This document shows positions 8,135-16,513 of a stretch of DNA of 64,000 nucleotides, piece by piece. Location of the stretch: positions 1 to 64,000 of the forward strand of contig CALHTB010000039.1 of the NCBI GenBank assembly GCA_938038785.1. Direction: 5' to 3'. The notes beneath the pieces were generated by a model. That model was not told where the DNA came from and did no database searches. It was given only the letters and a program-made list of their open reading frames with translations. A program made the position numbers and the translations under genes. Numbering within the stretch: position 1 is the stretch's first letter; every line of letters begins with the position of its first letter. This DNA comes from an uncultured Acidimicrobiales bacterium (GTDB lineage Bacteria; Actinomycetota; Acidimicrobiia; Acidimicrobiales; SHLQ01).

Positions 8135-9358
8135 CTACAGGTTTGTTGCTGCCAGAGAACCGAATCCGTGCGCCAGGATCGACAGCACAATGGTCACCCC
8201 AAGCAAGCGTTTGCCCCGGTCATTGTCTGCCAACCAGCTACGGGCTGAGAAGGCGAACAGCGGGGCCGCAGCCATGAGGGCCTCTAACGGGTACCGGTAG
8301 CTAAAGAAGCCCGAACCGCCGGTCACTCGGTTCGCTCGATATTGGATCATGAGGTAAGCGATGCCTCCAAGTGCGGCACCGATTGCCCAGTCGGGGGCAT
8401 CTCGGCGATGCTTCCAACTCGCCCAAATCACCGGGACGATGAACGGCGAGGACCAGACCATGCCCACTTGGCCATGGGTGAACGACTGGACAAGACGAAT
8501 CGCAAACACTTGGAAGGACACCGAGGTCAATCGATCGCTGAAGACAGCGCTATACCCACCCGACAGCGAATACGAACCAAACACCGCGTTGTTGTACGCC
8601 AGAAGTACGGCAAGACCCAGGAACGAGATGAATCCGAGCGTTGAGATCTCGCGGACAGAACGGCGGCTGACTGCCACGGCTACGCCGATCAACGCAGCGA
8701 CTATCGCTGTGTGTGGACGTACGAGAACACCCGCTGCGAACGCCACCCCCGCCGCCGCGAACCGGTCACGGGACGCTAAGTACGTACCAGCCGAGATACA
8801 CATCATCGCGGGCCCGTGCTGCCAAAGCTTGTCGGAGGCAACCGACCACGCTCCGGTCCCAAGACCTGCCGTCACCATCGCAGCAATCGTTGAGTTCCGC
8901 GAGAACTGGGTATGCAGGGTGAGCCCCAGGAATCCGATAGCAATCGCAACGCTAAGCGCTGCAGCGATTGCTGCGGGAACATATGTGGACGGCGTGGCAT
9001 AGGTGATCTCTACTTCGCCTTCGCCAGTCGTCCAGGTAGCGGTCCTCTCCCCAAGGGAACTATCTGCCAAATAGAAAACCGCACCCCAGGCAGCAGCTCC
9101 GGGCGGATACTGTGAAGTTGTTCCACCAGGCGCTTGCGTAAACCATGCGAACGCCCCTCGGAATCGGTCGTCAGGCGTCCCGTCAAACTCTTCCAAGATC
9201 GGGTCTTGGTCGGCTGCGAACGCTCGAGCCTGCGCAGCGTTGGAGAACGCGTCGGTTCCGTACGGATTGCTGTACTCGGCAGTTGCCAGGTACACCAGGA
9301 AGAGCAGGAGCGTTACGACAAACACCGCTCTCTTATCGCTAGCCTGCGTCACCCTCAC
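8135..9358 (-). CDS. Polytopic membrane protein, probable GT-C-type glycosyltransferase, paralog 2
   Basis: A 407-residue membrane protein sharing SNPYGTDAF, NAAQARAFA, DQDPILEE, TTSQYPPG, STYVPAAIAAALSV, WQHGPAMMCISAG and YRYPLEALMAA with the neighbouring protein at 6797-8080. This is a tandem gene duplication that has diverged mostly in the extracytoplasmic loop and the helices. The GTG start has no strong ribosome-binding site; a second GTG two codons later is an alternative. Function is unproven; a GT-C-like role in transferring a lipid-linked sugar fits the operon. Confidence 0.6.
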   Translation of the reverse strand: MRVTQASDKRAVFVVTLLLFLVYLATAEYSNPYGTDAFSNAAQARAFAADQDPILEEFDGTPDDRFRGAFAWFTQAPGGTTSQYPPGAAAWGAVFYLADSSLGERTATWTTGEGEVEITYATPSTYVPAAIAAALSVAIAIGFLGLTLHTQFSRNSTIAAMVTAGLGTGAWSVASDKLWQHGPAMMCISAGTYLASRDRFAAAGVAFAAGVLVRPHTAIVAALIGVAVAVSRRSVREISTLGFISFLGLAVLLAYNNAVFGSYSLSGGYSAVFSDRLTSVSFQVFAIRLVQSFTHGQVGMVWSSPFIVPVIWASWKHRRDAPDWAIGAALGGIAYLMIQYRANRVTGGSGFFSYRYPLEALMAAAPLFAFSARSWLADNDRGKRLLGVTIVLSILAHGFGSLAATNL

Positions 9359-9417
9359 GGTTGGCCAATCGGCCCGGGCGCCCGAATTATGAGCGGAGCG
9401 AGCCTACAGATCGGCCG

Positions 9418-10530
9418 CTATGCGGCCCGTTCGCCATCGACAGGTTGCACGCCGCCAAACCCCGCGCCCGCAAGAAGTTCATCGGCATAGTCCGACCAGG
9501 TCCATTGCGCAGTTGCTGCGCCGCGTGCTAGGGCGTCCACCCGCTTGAGGAGGCGATCGATCGCATCGGCGAGGGCGCGAGCGTCATCTGCACGCTCGGC
9601 AACGGTTCCGTTCACACCATCTTTTACGAACTCGGTGAGCGCTCCCACCGGCGTCACTACTACTGGCCGACCTCCGGCCAACGCTAGCGAGACAATGCCA
9701 CTCTGGGTCGCGGACCGGTATGGGGCGATAAGTGCGTGAGAGGACGTCATAAGCTCACACAACCGCTCGTCACTGATGTACTCCAGTTGGAGGGACACGC
9801 TGCCCGGAATAGCAGCCAGCTGCTGCTCCGATGGACGTAATCTTTCGTCCCACAGCTCGCCTGCCACAGTCAGCTCGATGTCCCCTCGCCCGAGTATTGC
9901 AAGAGCGGCGAGCAGAACGTCTAGACCCTTGTAGTCACGAATCGCCCCCGCAAAGAGCAGTCGGAGCGGAGGCCGGCATGGAAGCGGCGTTGGTTTCAAG
10001 TCGAGACTCGGCGGATGGGGCGTAGAAACTACGCGCGCTGAGCTATCGATCTGCTGAATGTCCTCCGCGATCGCGTCGCCGTGGCAGATTGACGCCTCGG
10101 CCTTTCGAAGCGCTAGGCGAAGGAGTGAGCGAGAGAATGGAATGGGTTCGTGAGGTATCGCGTTATGCACGTGCAGGACGGTTGGAGTGCCCGACGCCAT
10201 GTGCATCGTGGTTAGGTACGGCAATCCATGCACCGGCGATACCCATGGCAGCACGACGAGATCGGCGTTGCGAAGTTGCGCGCCTACCCTGACCCATGAC
10301 AACGGATTCCACCATTGCAAAACGCTGCGTACGCCTGCGGTCTGCGGCGAGCGTACATCGACCTGATCGCGCTTGTAGAGGAATTTCGGGTACTGCGATG
10401 ACCAGGAGATTCGGTCGACGGTGATGCCGTGACTCTCGATCCCGTTCGCTATCTGTGCGGTGTGCTGGCTGATGCCGCCCTTCAACGGCGGAAACGGCCC
10501 AACAACGGCGACAGTCAGGGAGCTCCTCAT
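9418..10530 (-). CDS. Glycosyltransferase family 4 protein
   Basis: A 370-residue GT-B glycosyltransferase. The N-terminal domain opens with VAVVGPFPPLKGGISQHT, the acceptor-side glycine loop of GT4 enzymes. The C-terminal nucleotide-sugar half contains LLFAGAIRDYKGLDVLLAAL and SGIVSLALAGGRPVVVT. The usual first Glu of the EX7E motif appears replaced in this last segment, so donor binding may be atypical. The ATG is preceded by AGGGAG. It transfers a sugar during assembly of the polysaccharide or glycolipid made by this operon; donor and acceptor are not predictable. Confidence 0.82.
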   Translation of the reverse strand: MRSSLTVAVVGPFPPLKGGISQHTAQIANGIESHGITVDRISWSSQYPKFLYKRDQVDVRSPQTAGVRSVLQWWNPLSWVRVGAQLRNADLVVLPWVSPVHGLPYLTTMHMASGTPTVLHVHNAIPHEPIPFSRSLLRLALRKAEASICHGDAIAEDIQQIDSSARVVSTPHPPSLDLKPTPLPCRPPLRLLFAGAIRDYKGLDVLLAALAILGRGDIELTVAGELWDERLRPSEQQLAAIPGSVSLQLEYISDERLCELMTSSHALIAPYRSATQSGIVSLALAGGRPVVVTPVGALTEFVKDGVNGTVAERADDARALADAIDRLLKRVDALARGAATAQWTWSDYADELLAGAGFGGVQPVDGERAA

Positions 10531-10583
10531 GTCTCCCTAGTCGACCGCACGTCCCGATAGTGGAGTTTTGGGCGGGTCCGAGA

Positions 10584-11213
10584 TTAGCTCGGACGCAAGA
10601 GGAACATGTGCGAGGGGTACCAGCGACGAAACTGTCGGGCTATCGGGGCCGGCATCAACCGTCCAAACCTCGGGTGACCGTGGAAGACGTCGGGCTCACA
10701 GAACACACGCCATCCGTACTCTTCGACGATGAAGCCGTGCTCCTCAAACAAGGGACGCATCTCCGGCCACTGTAGAACCATGTCGTTGCCAACATGCCCG
10801 CTCATGATCGGTGAAGACCTGTTCGGCGTTGCGACATAAACGTGCCCGTCCTCGCGCACGACCCGGTGCATCTCATCGAGGTGTGCTCCATGGTCTTCGA
10901 CGTGCTCGATTACGTGATGGGAGATGACAATGTCGAACGCGTTGTCACCAAATGGGAGCAGCTCAGAATTCACCAATTCGAACTGATCCGGGACCCCGTT
11001 CTTGCGACGGTCCTCCACATCGACACCAGTGACCTCATTGGTTTCTATAAATGACGAGGCTATTCCCCCATTGCCGCATCCGACATCGAGAATCGTAAAG
11101 CCATCTATAGGTCGGTGCAGCCCGTGCTCGAGAATTGCGTTGATCATCCGGCCTTGCCGCGACCGATCAAGGTGCACAACCGGACCGCGGTCGGAGTGTT
11201 TATACGTCGACAT
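10584..11213 (-). CDS. Class I SAM-dependent methyltransferase
   Basis: A 209-residue Methyltransf_11/23-type enzyme. Motif I is ILDVGCGNGG, the acidic motif II is VTGVDVEDR, and the post-I motif is DIVISHHVIEHVEDHG. The ATG at 11213 was chosen because AAAGGAA lies 6-7 nt upstream; a GTG five codons earlier would bury that site. It overlaps the 3' end of the upstream gene by 14 nt. In this operon it most likely methylates a sugar or lipid-linked intermediate, though a small-molecule substrate cannot be excluded. Confidence 0.75.
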   Translation of the reverse strand: MSTYKHSDRGPVVHLDRSRQGRMINAILEHGLHRPIDGFTILDVGCGNGGIASSFIETNEVTGVDVEDRRKNGVPDQFELVNSELLPFGDNAFDIVISHHVIEHVEDHGAHLDEMHRVVREDGHVYVATPNRSSPIMSGHVGNDMVLQWPEMRPLFEEHGFIVEEYGWRVFCEPDVFHGHPRFGRLMPAPIARQFRRWYPSHMFLLRPS

Positions 11214-12216
11214 GCTGTTTCCTTTCACGAAGAACAGGTGGCGCTGATCGCAACGAAGTCACTTGGTCATACAGCTCCACAAGAGCCCCAGCGGCGCCAA
11301 TTGCGATTTGGAGACCGAGAAGGGCTAGCGCCAATCCAAGAGCCGTCGCCGAGTCCACTCCGTAGAGCTGGGTAAAGCCGACAAAGCCAGCCTCACGAAC
11401 TCCGGCACCGGCGATCGTCACCGGGATCAATGTCCCGAGGAAGACCACACCGCGTATCCACACCAGCCCAGCCAGGGACAGCGGAACGTCGAGTTCTCCG
11501 ACGACAACCCATGCGGACAACACAAAGAAGCTAAACCCAGCGATGCTCCATCCGGCGATGCGAACCAGATCGAGGAACGAGCGAGTTCTCTGCGTCCTGA
11601 CCGCCGCAGCAAGTTGTTGCAAGCGTTGGTCGATGGCGGGCATCGACCGCGTCAAGGTCCAACGTGCAAAGAGCGGATCGAGCGCTGGGCTAAAGGTCGC
11701 AACGAGTCCCAAGCCGGCGCTCACAACGCCAGCACCGCAGAGCAACAGAAGAGCCACCGCTGACGACCCGAGGCGCGGGGTCTCGACGATCACCATCAGG
11801 CCCGCTATCAGTGAATAGATGAAAACTTGGACGAGCTTCTCAAGCACAACTAGCGCTGCTGCGTGGGAGCCATCGCTCGTACGCCGGTATTTCATCCACC
11901 GGATCCCGGTGGCCGTCGCCCGAGGAAGAACCATCGTGTAGAAGCGGATGGAGAGGTTGATGAGAATTGCCCGGCCGAGTCGCACTTCCATCGACGTCCC
12001 ACGTGTCGACAAATACGTCACGACAGCCGGAACGACAATCGACCCGGCCACGTGGAGCAACGTCGCCAAGATAAACGAGACCAATCCGAGTCGACCCAGA
12101 ACAGAACCTAGTGTTTCGGTATCGACAACCGCGATCAGGCCCGCAAGGAGCAGGCAGGTAAGCGCCAGCCGGGAGAGGTAACGCCGCCACGCCCGCGCTG
12201 GGGCTTGCTTTGTCAC
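11200..12216 (-). CDS. LPG-synthase-TM (UPF0104) family membrane protein
   Basis: A 338-residue membrane protein with about seven or eight hydrophobic segments and the family signature IAGAGVREAGFVG near residue 270. PF03706-type proteins are found as flippase or acceptor domains in lipid modification and beside glycosyltransferases. The GTG at 12216 overlaps the stop of the asparagine-synthase-like gene as GTGA, which fixes the start; an upstream extension in the same frame is antisense-like and was rejected. Likely role: membrane translocation or lipid handling in surface-glycan assembly. Confidence 0.72.
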   Translation of the reverse strand: MTKQAPARAWRRYLSRLALTCLLLAGLIAVVDTETLGSVLGRLGLVSFILATLLHVAGSIVVPAVVTYLSTRGTSMEVRLGRAILINLSIRFYTMVLPRATATGIRWMKYRRTSDGSHAAALVVLEKLVQVFIYSLIAGLMVIVETPRLGSSAVALLLLCGAGVVSAGLGLVATFSPALDPLFARWTLTRSMPAIDQRLQQLAAAVRTQRTRSFLDLVRIAGWSIAGFSFFVLSAWVVVGELDVPLSLAGLVWIRGVVFLGTLIPVTIAGAGVREAGFVGFTQLYGVDSATALGLALALLGLQIAIGAAGALVELYDQVTSLRSAPPVLRERKQHVDV

Positions 12217-14072
12217 GCTGCGAGCCCACACACTGCGCCGTAGGTAGCGAGCAATGAGATGTCGTGACTTACATTTACGACATTGTTCGTCTCGACACCA
12301 ATAACACGCTGGTAGGCACGTTCGCCAAGCGTCGGCTTCAACATTGACGTCACCATCCGATCGTTCGCGTCGAACGGAAGGTCCTCCACCAATTCGAGGA
12401 GCGTGTCTCGCAAAGGCCCGGGATACCACTTGTCGATGGGAGCGTCGGCTGCCGCCATCTTCGGCTGGTGAACTATGTCCTTCGGAAGGAGGTCCTTGGA
12501 CTCTGCCATCTTTGCCAGCGCATACTTGCCAATGGCAGATGCTTCATCACCGCTTGGCCGAAGCAGCGAAGTGGGCATGCTTGCTGCGAGGTCAACGACT
12601 CCGCGATGTTGGTACGGCGACACGATTCCGACGCCGGAGACAGCAGTGCTTGCGGAGACCTTCATTGCTGATGGAGTTAGGCACTTCTTTCCTAGATAGG
12701 AAAGCTGAACAGGATCCCGATCGGAAAACGGGGCTGCGAGCTGTGCTGCTTGCTGGCGAATTGACTGGTGAGGTTGCGGGTCATCACCGTTGCGCAGACG
12801 CGACAGAGCCGCCTCCTCCAAAATTCGGAAGGTTAGATACCCTCGCTCAGGATGCTCAAGCTGTGCGCTGCGAAGCGCACCGGCGCCCACAACAGCCGGA
12901 CGCCCGACGACGTCTTGGACAACCGCCGCTGAAGCCACACGCTCGGCTATCGCAGTGAGCGGCCGAGGTATCCGTGAGAGCCGTTCGACCATCTGACCGC
13001 GCCGGAAGGTCAACGGGTACCCGAAGAACAGATTGTCGCAGCCGTCGCCGCTAAACGTCAGCCCAAATCCATCCTCCCGGATTCGCTCCGCTACAGCACT
13101 TGTTTGAATGACGTATGCCGGCCAGTTCGTGGGAGCCGATACCTGGTTGCGGTAGCTCTCGAGCCCTTTGCGAATCGTCTCGGCATCGATGGAAACCCAC
13201 GTCGCGCTACCGCCGCACAACTCAGCAACGCTATCTACGTGCGCCTGGTTGTACCGCTCGTCCTCGTATCTAAACGTGTAGGTGTGGACTCGTTTGCCGA
13301 GACGGGCGAGCCCGGCCGCAACAAGCGCAGAGTCGAAACCACCCAGGAGAACCGATACGTCTGACTCGGGAGGCATCAGCTCTTCGAGCGACCTCATAAA
13401 TGCGTCGTAGAGAGTGTCTACTACTTCGGTCTCGCCTGCCCCCGTCCAATCAACGGGGCTCCACGGCGAAGGGGTTTCAATCGGCTGGAATCGCACTCCA
13501 TCGCGATGCAGTCCCATCGCAACCCCTGCGCCCTGCCGCTCGATATCACAAAAGAGCGTTCCTGGCCGGGGGACAAAGCCGTAGACGAGGAGGAAGTCCT
13601 CAACCCCACGGTCCAAAACCAGCTGCGTTCCCGAGGAAGCCAATGCGTCGAGAGAAGAACCAACCACCGTTGGACCGTCACCGGTGGTCCGGAAGATCTC
13701 TTCGCTCCCGTACGGGTCACTCACCACCAGCAAGGAATCATCGCGTGGGTCCAAGACGTACATTTGGTATCGGCCCCACAAGTGAGAGATACCGGCTAGG
13801 CCATGCTGGTGAAACTCTCGAACAAGGTGCTCGGCAATGGCGCTCGCATTCTGACGATGCTCCTTTGGCACGACATCTGGACCGTGGAGGAACCCCTTGA
13901 ATGCAAGGACGACACCGTCAGAACCCTCAGCTACGCCGCAGTGCTCGGGATGCTCGGCATCGACGACAAGTGAGCAGCTGGATGAGCTCCAGACCCTCGA
14001 GCGACGAGAGAACGTCCCCGTAGTGGCCCAACTGTTGGGATCGGGTCCGCGGCGAGCGACTATGCGATTCAC
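12213..14072 (-). CDS. Asparagine synthase-like protein with degenerate active sites
   Basis: A 619-residue protein with the AsnB two-domain layout: a Ntn-like N-terminal part (FLHGPDV; RYQMYVLDPRDDSLLVVSDPYG) and a C-terminal synthetase domain (FSGDGCDNLFFGYP; IGKYALAKM). Two features are unusual. There is no Cys after the initiator Met (it begins VNRIVARRG), so glutaminase activity is unlikely. The pyrophosphate loop reads LLGGFDS near residues 242-248 instead of the usual SGGxDS. Starting at the GTG at 14072 gives a 4-nt GTGA overlap with the upstream gene. Within a polysaccharide operon it may amidate or ligate an amino-containing group on the glycan using ammonia, or be catalytically altered; this is inference. 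Confidence 0.72.
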   Translation of the reverse strand: MNRIVARRGPDPNSWATTGTFSRRSRVWSSSSCSLVVDAEHPEHCGVAEGSDGVVLAFKGFLHGPDVVPKEHRQNASAIAEHLVREFHQHGLAGISHLWGRYQMYVLDPRDDSLLVVSDPYGSEEIFRTTGDGPTVVGSSLDALASSGTQLVLDRGVEDFLLVYGFVPRPGTLFCDIERQGAGVAMGLHRDGVRFQPIETPSPWSPVDWTGAGETEVVDTLYDAFMRSLEELMPPESDVSVLLGGFDSALVAAGLARLGKRVHTYTFRYEDERYNQAHVDSVAELCGGSATWVSIDAETIRKGLESYRNQVSAPTNWPAYVIQTSAVAERIREDGFGLTFSGDGCDNLFFGYPLTFRRGQMVERLSRIPRPLTAIAERVASAAVVQDVVGRPAVVGAGALRSAQLEHPERGYLTFRILEEAALSRLRNGDDPQPHQSIRQQAAQLAAPFSDRDPVQLSYLGKKCLTPSAMKVSASTAVSGVGIVSPYQHRGVVDLAASMPTSLLRPSGDEASAIGKYALAKMAESKDLLPKDIVHQPKMAAADAPIDKWYPGPLRDTLLELVEDLPFDANDRMVTSMLKPTLGERAYQRVIGVETNNVVNVSHDISLLATYGAVCGLAA

Positions 14073-15220
14073 GGGATGAGGCTTTCGATTCTGTCGAAGT
14101 TGGCCGTCGCTCGTACGACAACGTCCTCGCGATGACCGCGAATCTCTTCGGCGACAACGGAGCGCTCCTGCCACAACTTTTGGATGTACGTCTGCAGCAG
14201 TCCCTCGTCGAAGTCGCCCAGGTCGAGCACAAAATCCTGTTGGCCGAACTCGGACATGATCCCGTGAAACTTGTGGCTATAGGCAAGGGCCACGACAGGT
14301 ACCCCCGAGCCAAGAGCAGCGATGTTGGCGTGCATGCGGGCGCCGATAAGAAGATCGCAGCTTGCGACGGCAGCCTTCATGGCCCCTGGATGTAGATCGC
14401 CAAGGACCTGGATCTCTATCCCGTGGTTTTGAAGCAGTTGCAGAACAAGCCGGTCGTCCTTGCCATCATTTGGGCCTGTGACGTGTGGAATTCCGAGTAC
14501 CTCTAGATCGCCGACCTCAGATTGCAACGCCGAGATCGCTGACGCTACGTCGGCAACCAGGTCGCCATCACCATGATGCTCAACCGCGAGTGCGCTAAGG
14601 GAGACGCCCAATCGGTGAGAGGCGATCTGCTTCGGGAGGTTCGGAACCTCGACAGGCTCGAGAAGAAAGGCAGTGTCTGCCGTAACTTCGACGTTTCGCA
14701 GTCCGATCTTGTTGAGGTGGTTCAGGGTCCGCGCCTCACGCGCCGTAACGAGACTTGCCTGGCCAAGGAGCAGTCGGGCGATTGGAGAGGTCCACTTAAA
14801 GGGTCCAATCGACTGCGCAAGTGCTACGTATGGCCGCCCAAGTAGCCAGGCGAGCAGCAGCGGCTGAAAGTGGCTGAGTGCAACCGGAACACCGTAGTCC
14901 TCAGTAAGCATGTCGCCAGACAGATCGACGACAAGGTCGGCATTCGCGTACGCGTCGATCTCCTCGTCGCGTCCGAGTAGGGAGCGTCCGGTCACCCGGC
15001 GAAGTGCTGCACGAACAACGTTCAGCGGGGCACGCTTTGCGTCTCGGCGGCTAGCCGTGACGATGTTCTCCAAGCCGTACAAGTCTGCGTCAACCGATGG
15101 TTCTGGCGTAGCGAAGACGACTTCGTGGCCGCGCTTTCTGAGCATGGAGGCAGTGCTCAGCTGCATCGCCGCATCGCCCTTGTTACAGCTGTTGTATGTG
15201 CCTGTTAGCAAAACTCGCAC
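14069..15220 (-). CDS. Polysaccharide pyruvyl transferase family protein
   Basis: A 383-residue PF04230-type protein. Key segments are TGTYNSCNKGDAAM at the N-terminus, DLVVDLSGDMLTEDYG, LAQSIGPF, and GARMHANIAALGSGVPVVAL near the C-terminus, matching the GT-B-like fold of CsaB/WcaK enzymes that add ketal pyruvate to glycans. GTG start with AAGGAG about 9 nt upstream. It lies 20 nt after the GT2 gene and overlaps the next gene by 4 nt, so it is second in the operon. Likely role: pyruvylation of a surface polysaccharide. Confidence 0.82.
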   Translation of the reverse strand: MRVLLTGTYNSCNKGDAAMQLSTASMLRKRGHEVVFATPEPSVDADLYGLENIVTASRRDAKRAPLNVVRAALRRVTGRSLLGRDEEIDAYANADLVVDLSGDMLTEDYGVPVALSHFQPLLLAWLLGRPYVALAQSIGPFKWTSPIARLLLGQASLVTAREARTLNHLNKIGLRNVEVTADTAFLLEPVEVPNLPKQIASHRLGVSLSALAVEHHGDGDLVADVASAISALQSEVGDLEVLGIPHVTGPNDGKDDRLVLQLLQNHGIEIQVLGDLHPGAMKAAVASCDLLIGARMHANIAALGSGVPVVALAYSHKFHGIMSEFGQQDFVLDLGDFDEGLLQTYIQKLWQERSVVAEEIRGHREDVVVRATANFDRIESLIP

Positions 15221-15240
15221 GTGTTCACGCTCCTTGCTGG

Positions 15241-16395
15241 CTATTCGGCAGAAGCGGGAGAATCATTAAACCCCGAGCGGCCACCGGGGTGTCCAGTTAA
15301 CGCCTCATTAGACAGTGCGCCATTGCCGTCCGCTCCCAGTTGATCGGGCACCTCTGGCACTGCTTCTGCAAGTGTCTGGGCCCGCTTACCAGGCTTGTCT
15401 CGAAATGGCTGGTCAGCGACCAGGTGCTCGGGTGGCACGTCGAGCTCGATCTCCAAACTCCGAACACGTTCGAGGGTGCGTTGAGATACGACGCGCAAGT
15501 TCCGCATCATGTCGGCAAGGATCGCCACGAGCGCGACCTGCAGCGACCCGACGAAGAGAATCGACGCAATGATGATGGACTGCAAGTGTCCGCCGCGCTG
15601 GCCATTTACGAGCCAGTCCCAGAGGTACGGACTGTACCCAACCGCTGACAACGTCAGAAGAATGGCCGAGATCAACCCGAAGAACTTGATTGGCTCATAG
15701 GCGGCAAAGACGCGCGTAATCGTTCCGGCGTTTCTGCGGATGTAGCCCCACGTCGAACCGAACAGCCGAGACTCTCGCATCTTCTCGTTCGTGCCGACCG
15801 GGACGTTCGCGATCGCCGTTCTTGACCGGCCCGCCTGGATGATCGATTCGATTGTGTAGGTGTAGGGACTTACCACGGTCAGCTGCAATGCAGCCTGCCT
15901 GCTGTAGGCCCGAAAGCCGGAGGTGGTGTCGCCGACGTTGGCGCCCGAGGCCTTGTTGACCACCCAGCTTCCAAGCAGCTGAAGCTGCTTCTTGATTGGT
16001 GAGAACTCTTCGACAGTACGAACGTCCCGATCTCCAATGACCATGTCAGCGACGCCCGCTACCAGGGGTGCGACAAGGTCGGGAATGGCCCCAGCGTCGT
16101 ATTGGTTGTCGGCGTCGGTGTTCACCACGTAGTCGGCACCGAGCTTTAGGCTCGCGTCTAGTCCAGCCTGAAATGCCGCTGCCAAGCCTCGGTTCTGCGG
16201 GAACTTGATGATGTGGTCGACGCCGTGCCGACGTGCGACTTCGACAGTTGCATCGGTGGATCCGTCGTCAATGATCAACCATTCGACAACGTCGATCCCC
16301 GGCACGCTTCGAGGCAACTCCGCCAACGCAACGGGCAGCTGATCTTCCTCGTTTAGACAGGGAATTTGAATTATGAGTTTCTTCTGAGCACTCAT
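15241..16395 (-). CDS. Glycosyltransferase family 2, polyprenyl-phosphate sugar synthase type with two TM helices
   Basis: A 384-residue GT-A enzyme resembling dolichyl/polyprenyl-phosphate mannose or glucose transferases. It contains IIQIPCLNEEDQ, LIIDDGSTDAT, the metal-binding NTDADNQYD, and GDTTSGFRAYSR, followed by two hydrophobic segments (FFGLISAILLTLSAVGYSP and SIIIASILFVGSLQVALVAI) that anchor it. The last 70 residues are charged and low in complexity. As first gene of the eight-gene operon it probably makes the lipid-linked sugar donor used by the GT-C-like proteins at the operon's end. Confidence 0.82.
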   Translation of the reverse strand: MSAQKKLIIQIPCLNEEDQLPVALAELPRSVPGIDVVEWLIIDDGSTDATVEVARRHGVDHIIKFPQNRGLAAAFQAGLDASLKLGADYVVNTDADNQYDAGAIPDLVAPLVAGVADMVIGDRDVRTVEEFSPIKKQLQLLGSWVVNKASGANVGDTTSGFRAYSRQAALQLTVVSPYTYTIESIIQAGRSRTAIANVPVGTNEKMRESRLFGSTWGYIRRNAGTITRVFAAYEPIKFFGLISAILLTLSAVGYSPYLWDWLVNGQRGGHLQSIIIASILFVGSLQVALVAILADMMRNLRVVSQRTLERVRSLEIELDVPPEHLVADQPFRDKPGKRAQTLAEAVPEVPDQLGADGNGALSNEALTGHPGGRSGFNDSPASAE

Positions 16396-16473
16396 CTAGG
16401 TCCATCGACCAGTCGAGACCAAAACCAAGGGCATCTGCGCACGTCAGCAACGGCCTCGAGTCACGACCGGTCG

Positions 16474-16496
16474 CTGATAGACGTCTGATATATCAG
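16474..16496. promoter_or_regulatory. Candidate GntR auto-operator, identical to a site at 5693-5715
   Basis: This 23-bp copy contains CTGATA, GACGT and the palindrome CTGATATATCAG. It covers the apparent -35 hexamer and most of the spacer of the regulator's own promoter, so binding here should repress transcription. Confidence 0.75.
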
Positions 16497-16506
16497 TGCC
16501 TACACT
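16478..16506 (+). promoter_or_regulatory. Promoter of the GntR gene, TAGACG-17 nt-TACACT
   Basis: TAGACG at 16478-16483 and TACACT at 16501-16506 are separated by 17 nt. Transcription would begin near the GTG at 16514, giving a leaderless message. The candidate operator overlaps the -35 element. Confidence 0.55.
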
Positions 16507-16513
16507 GGGAACG

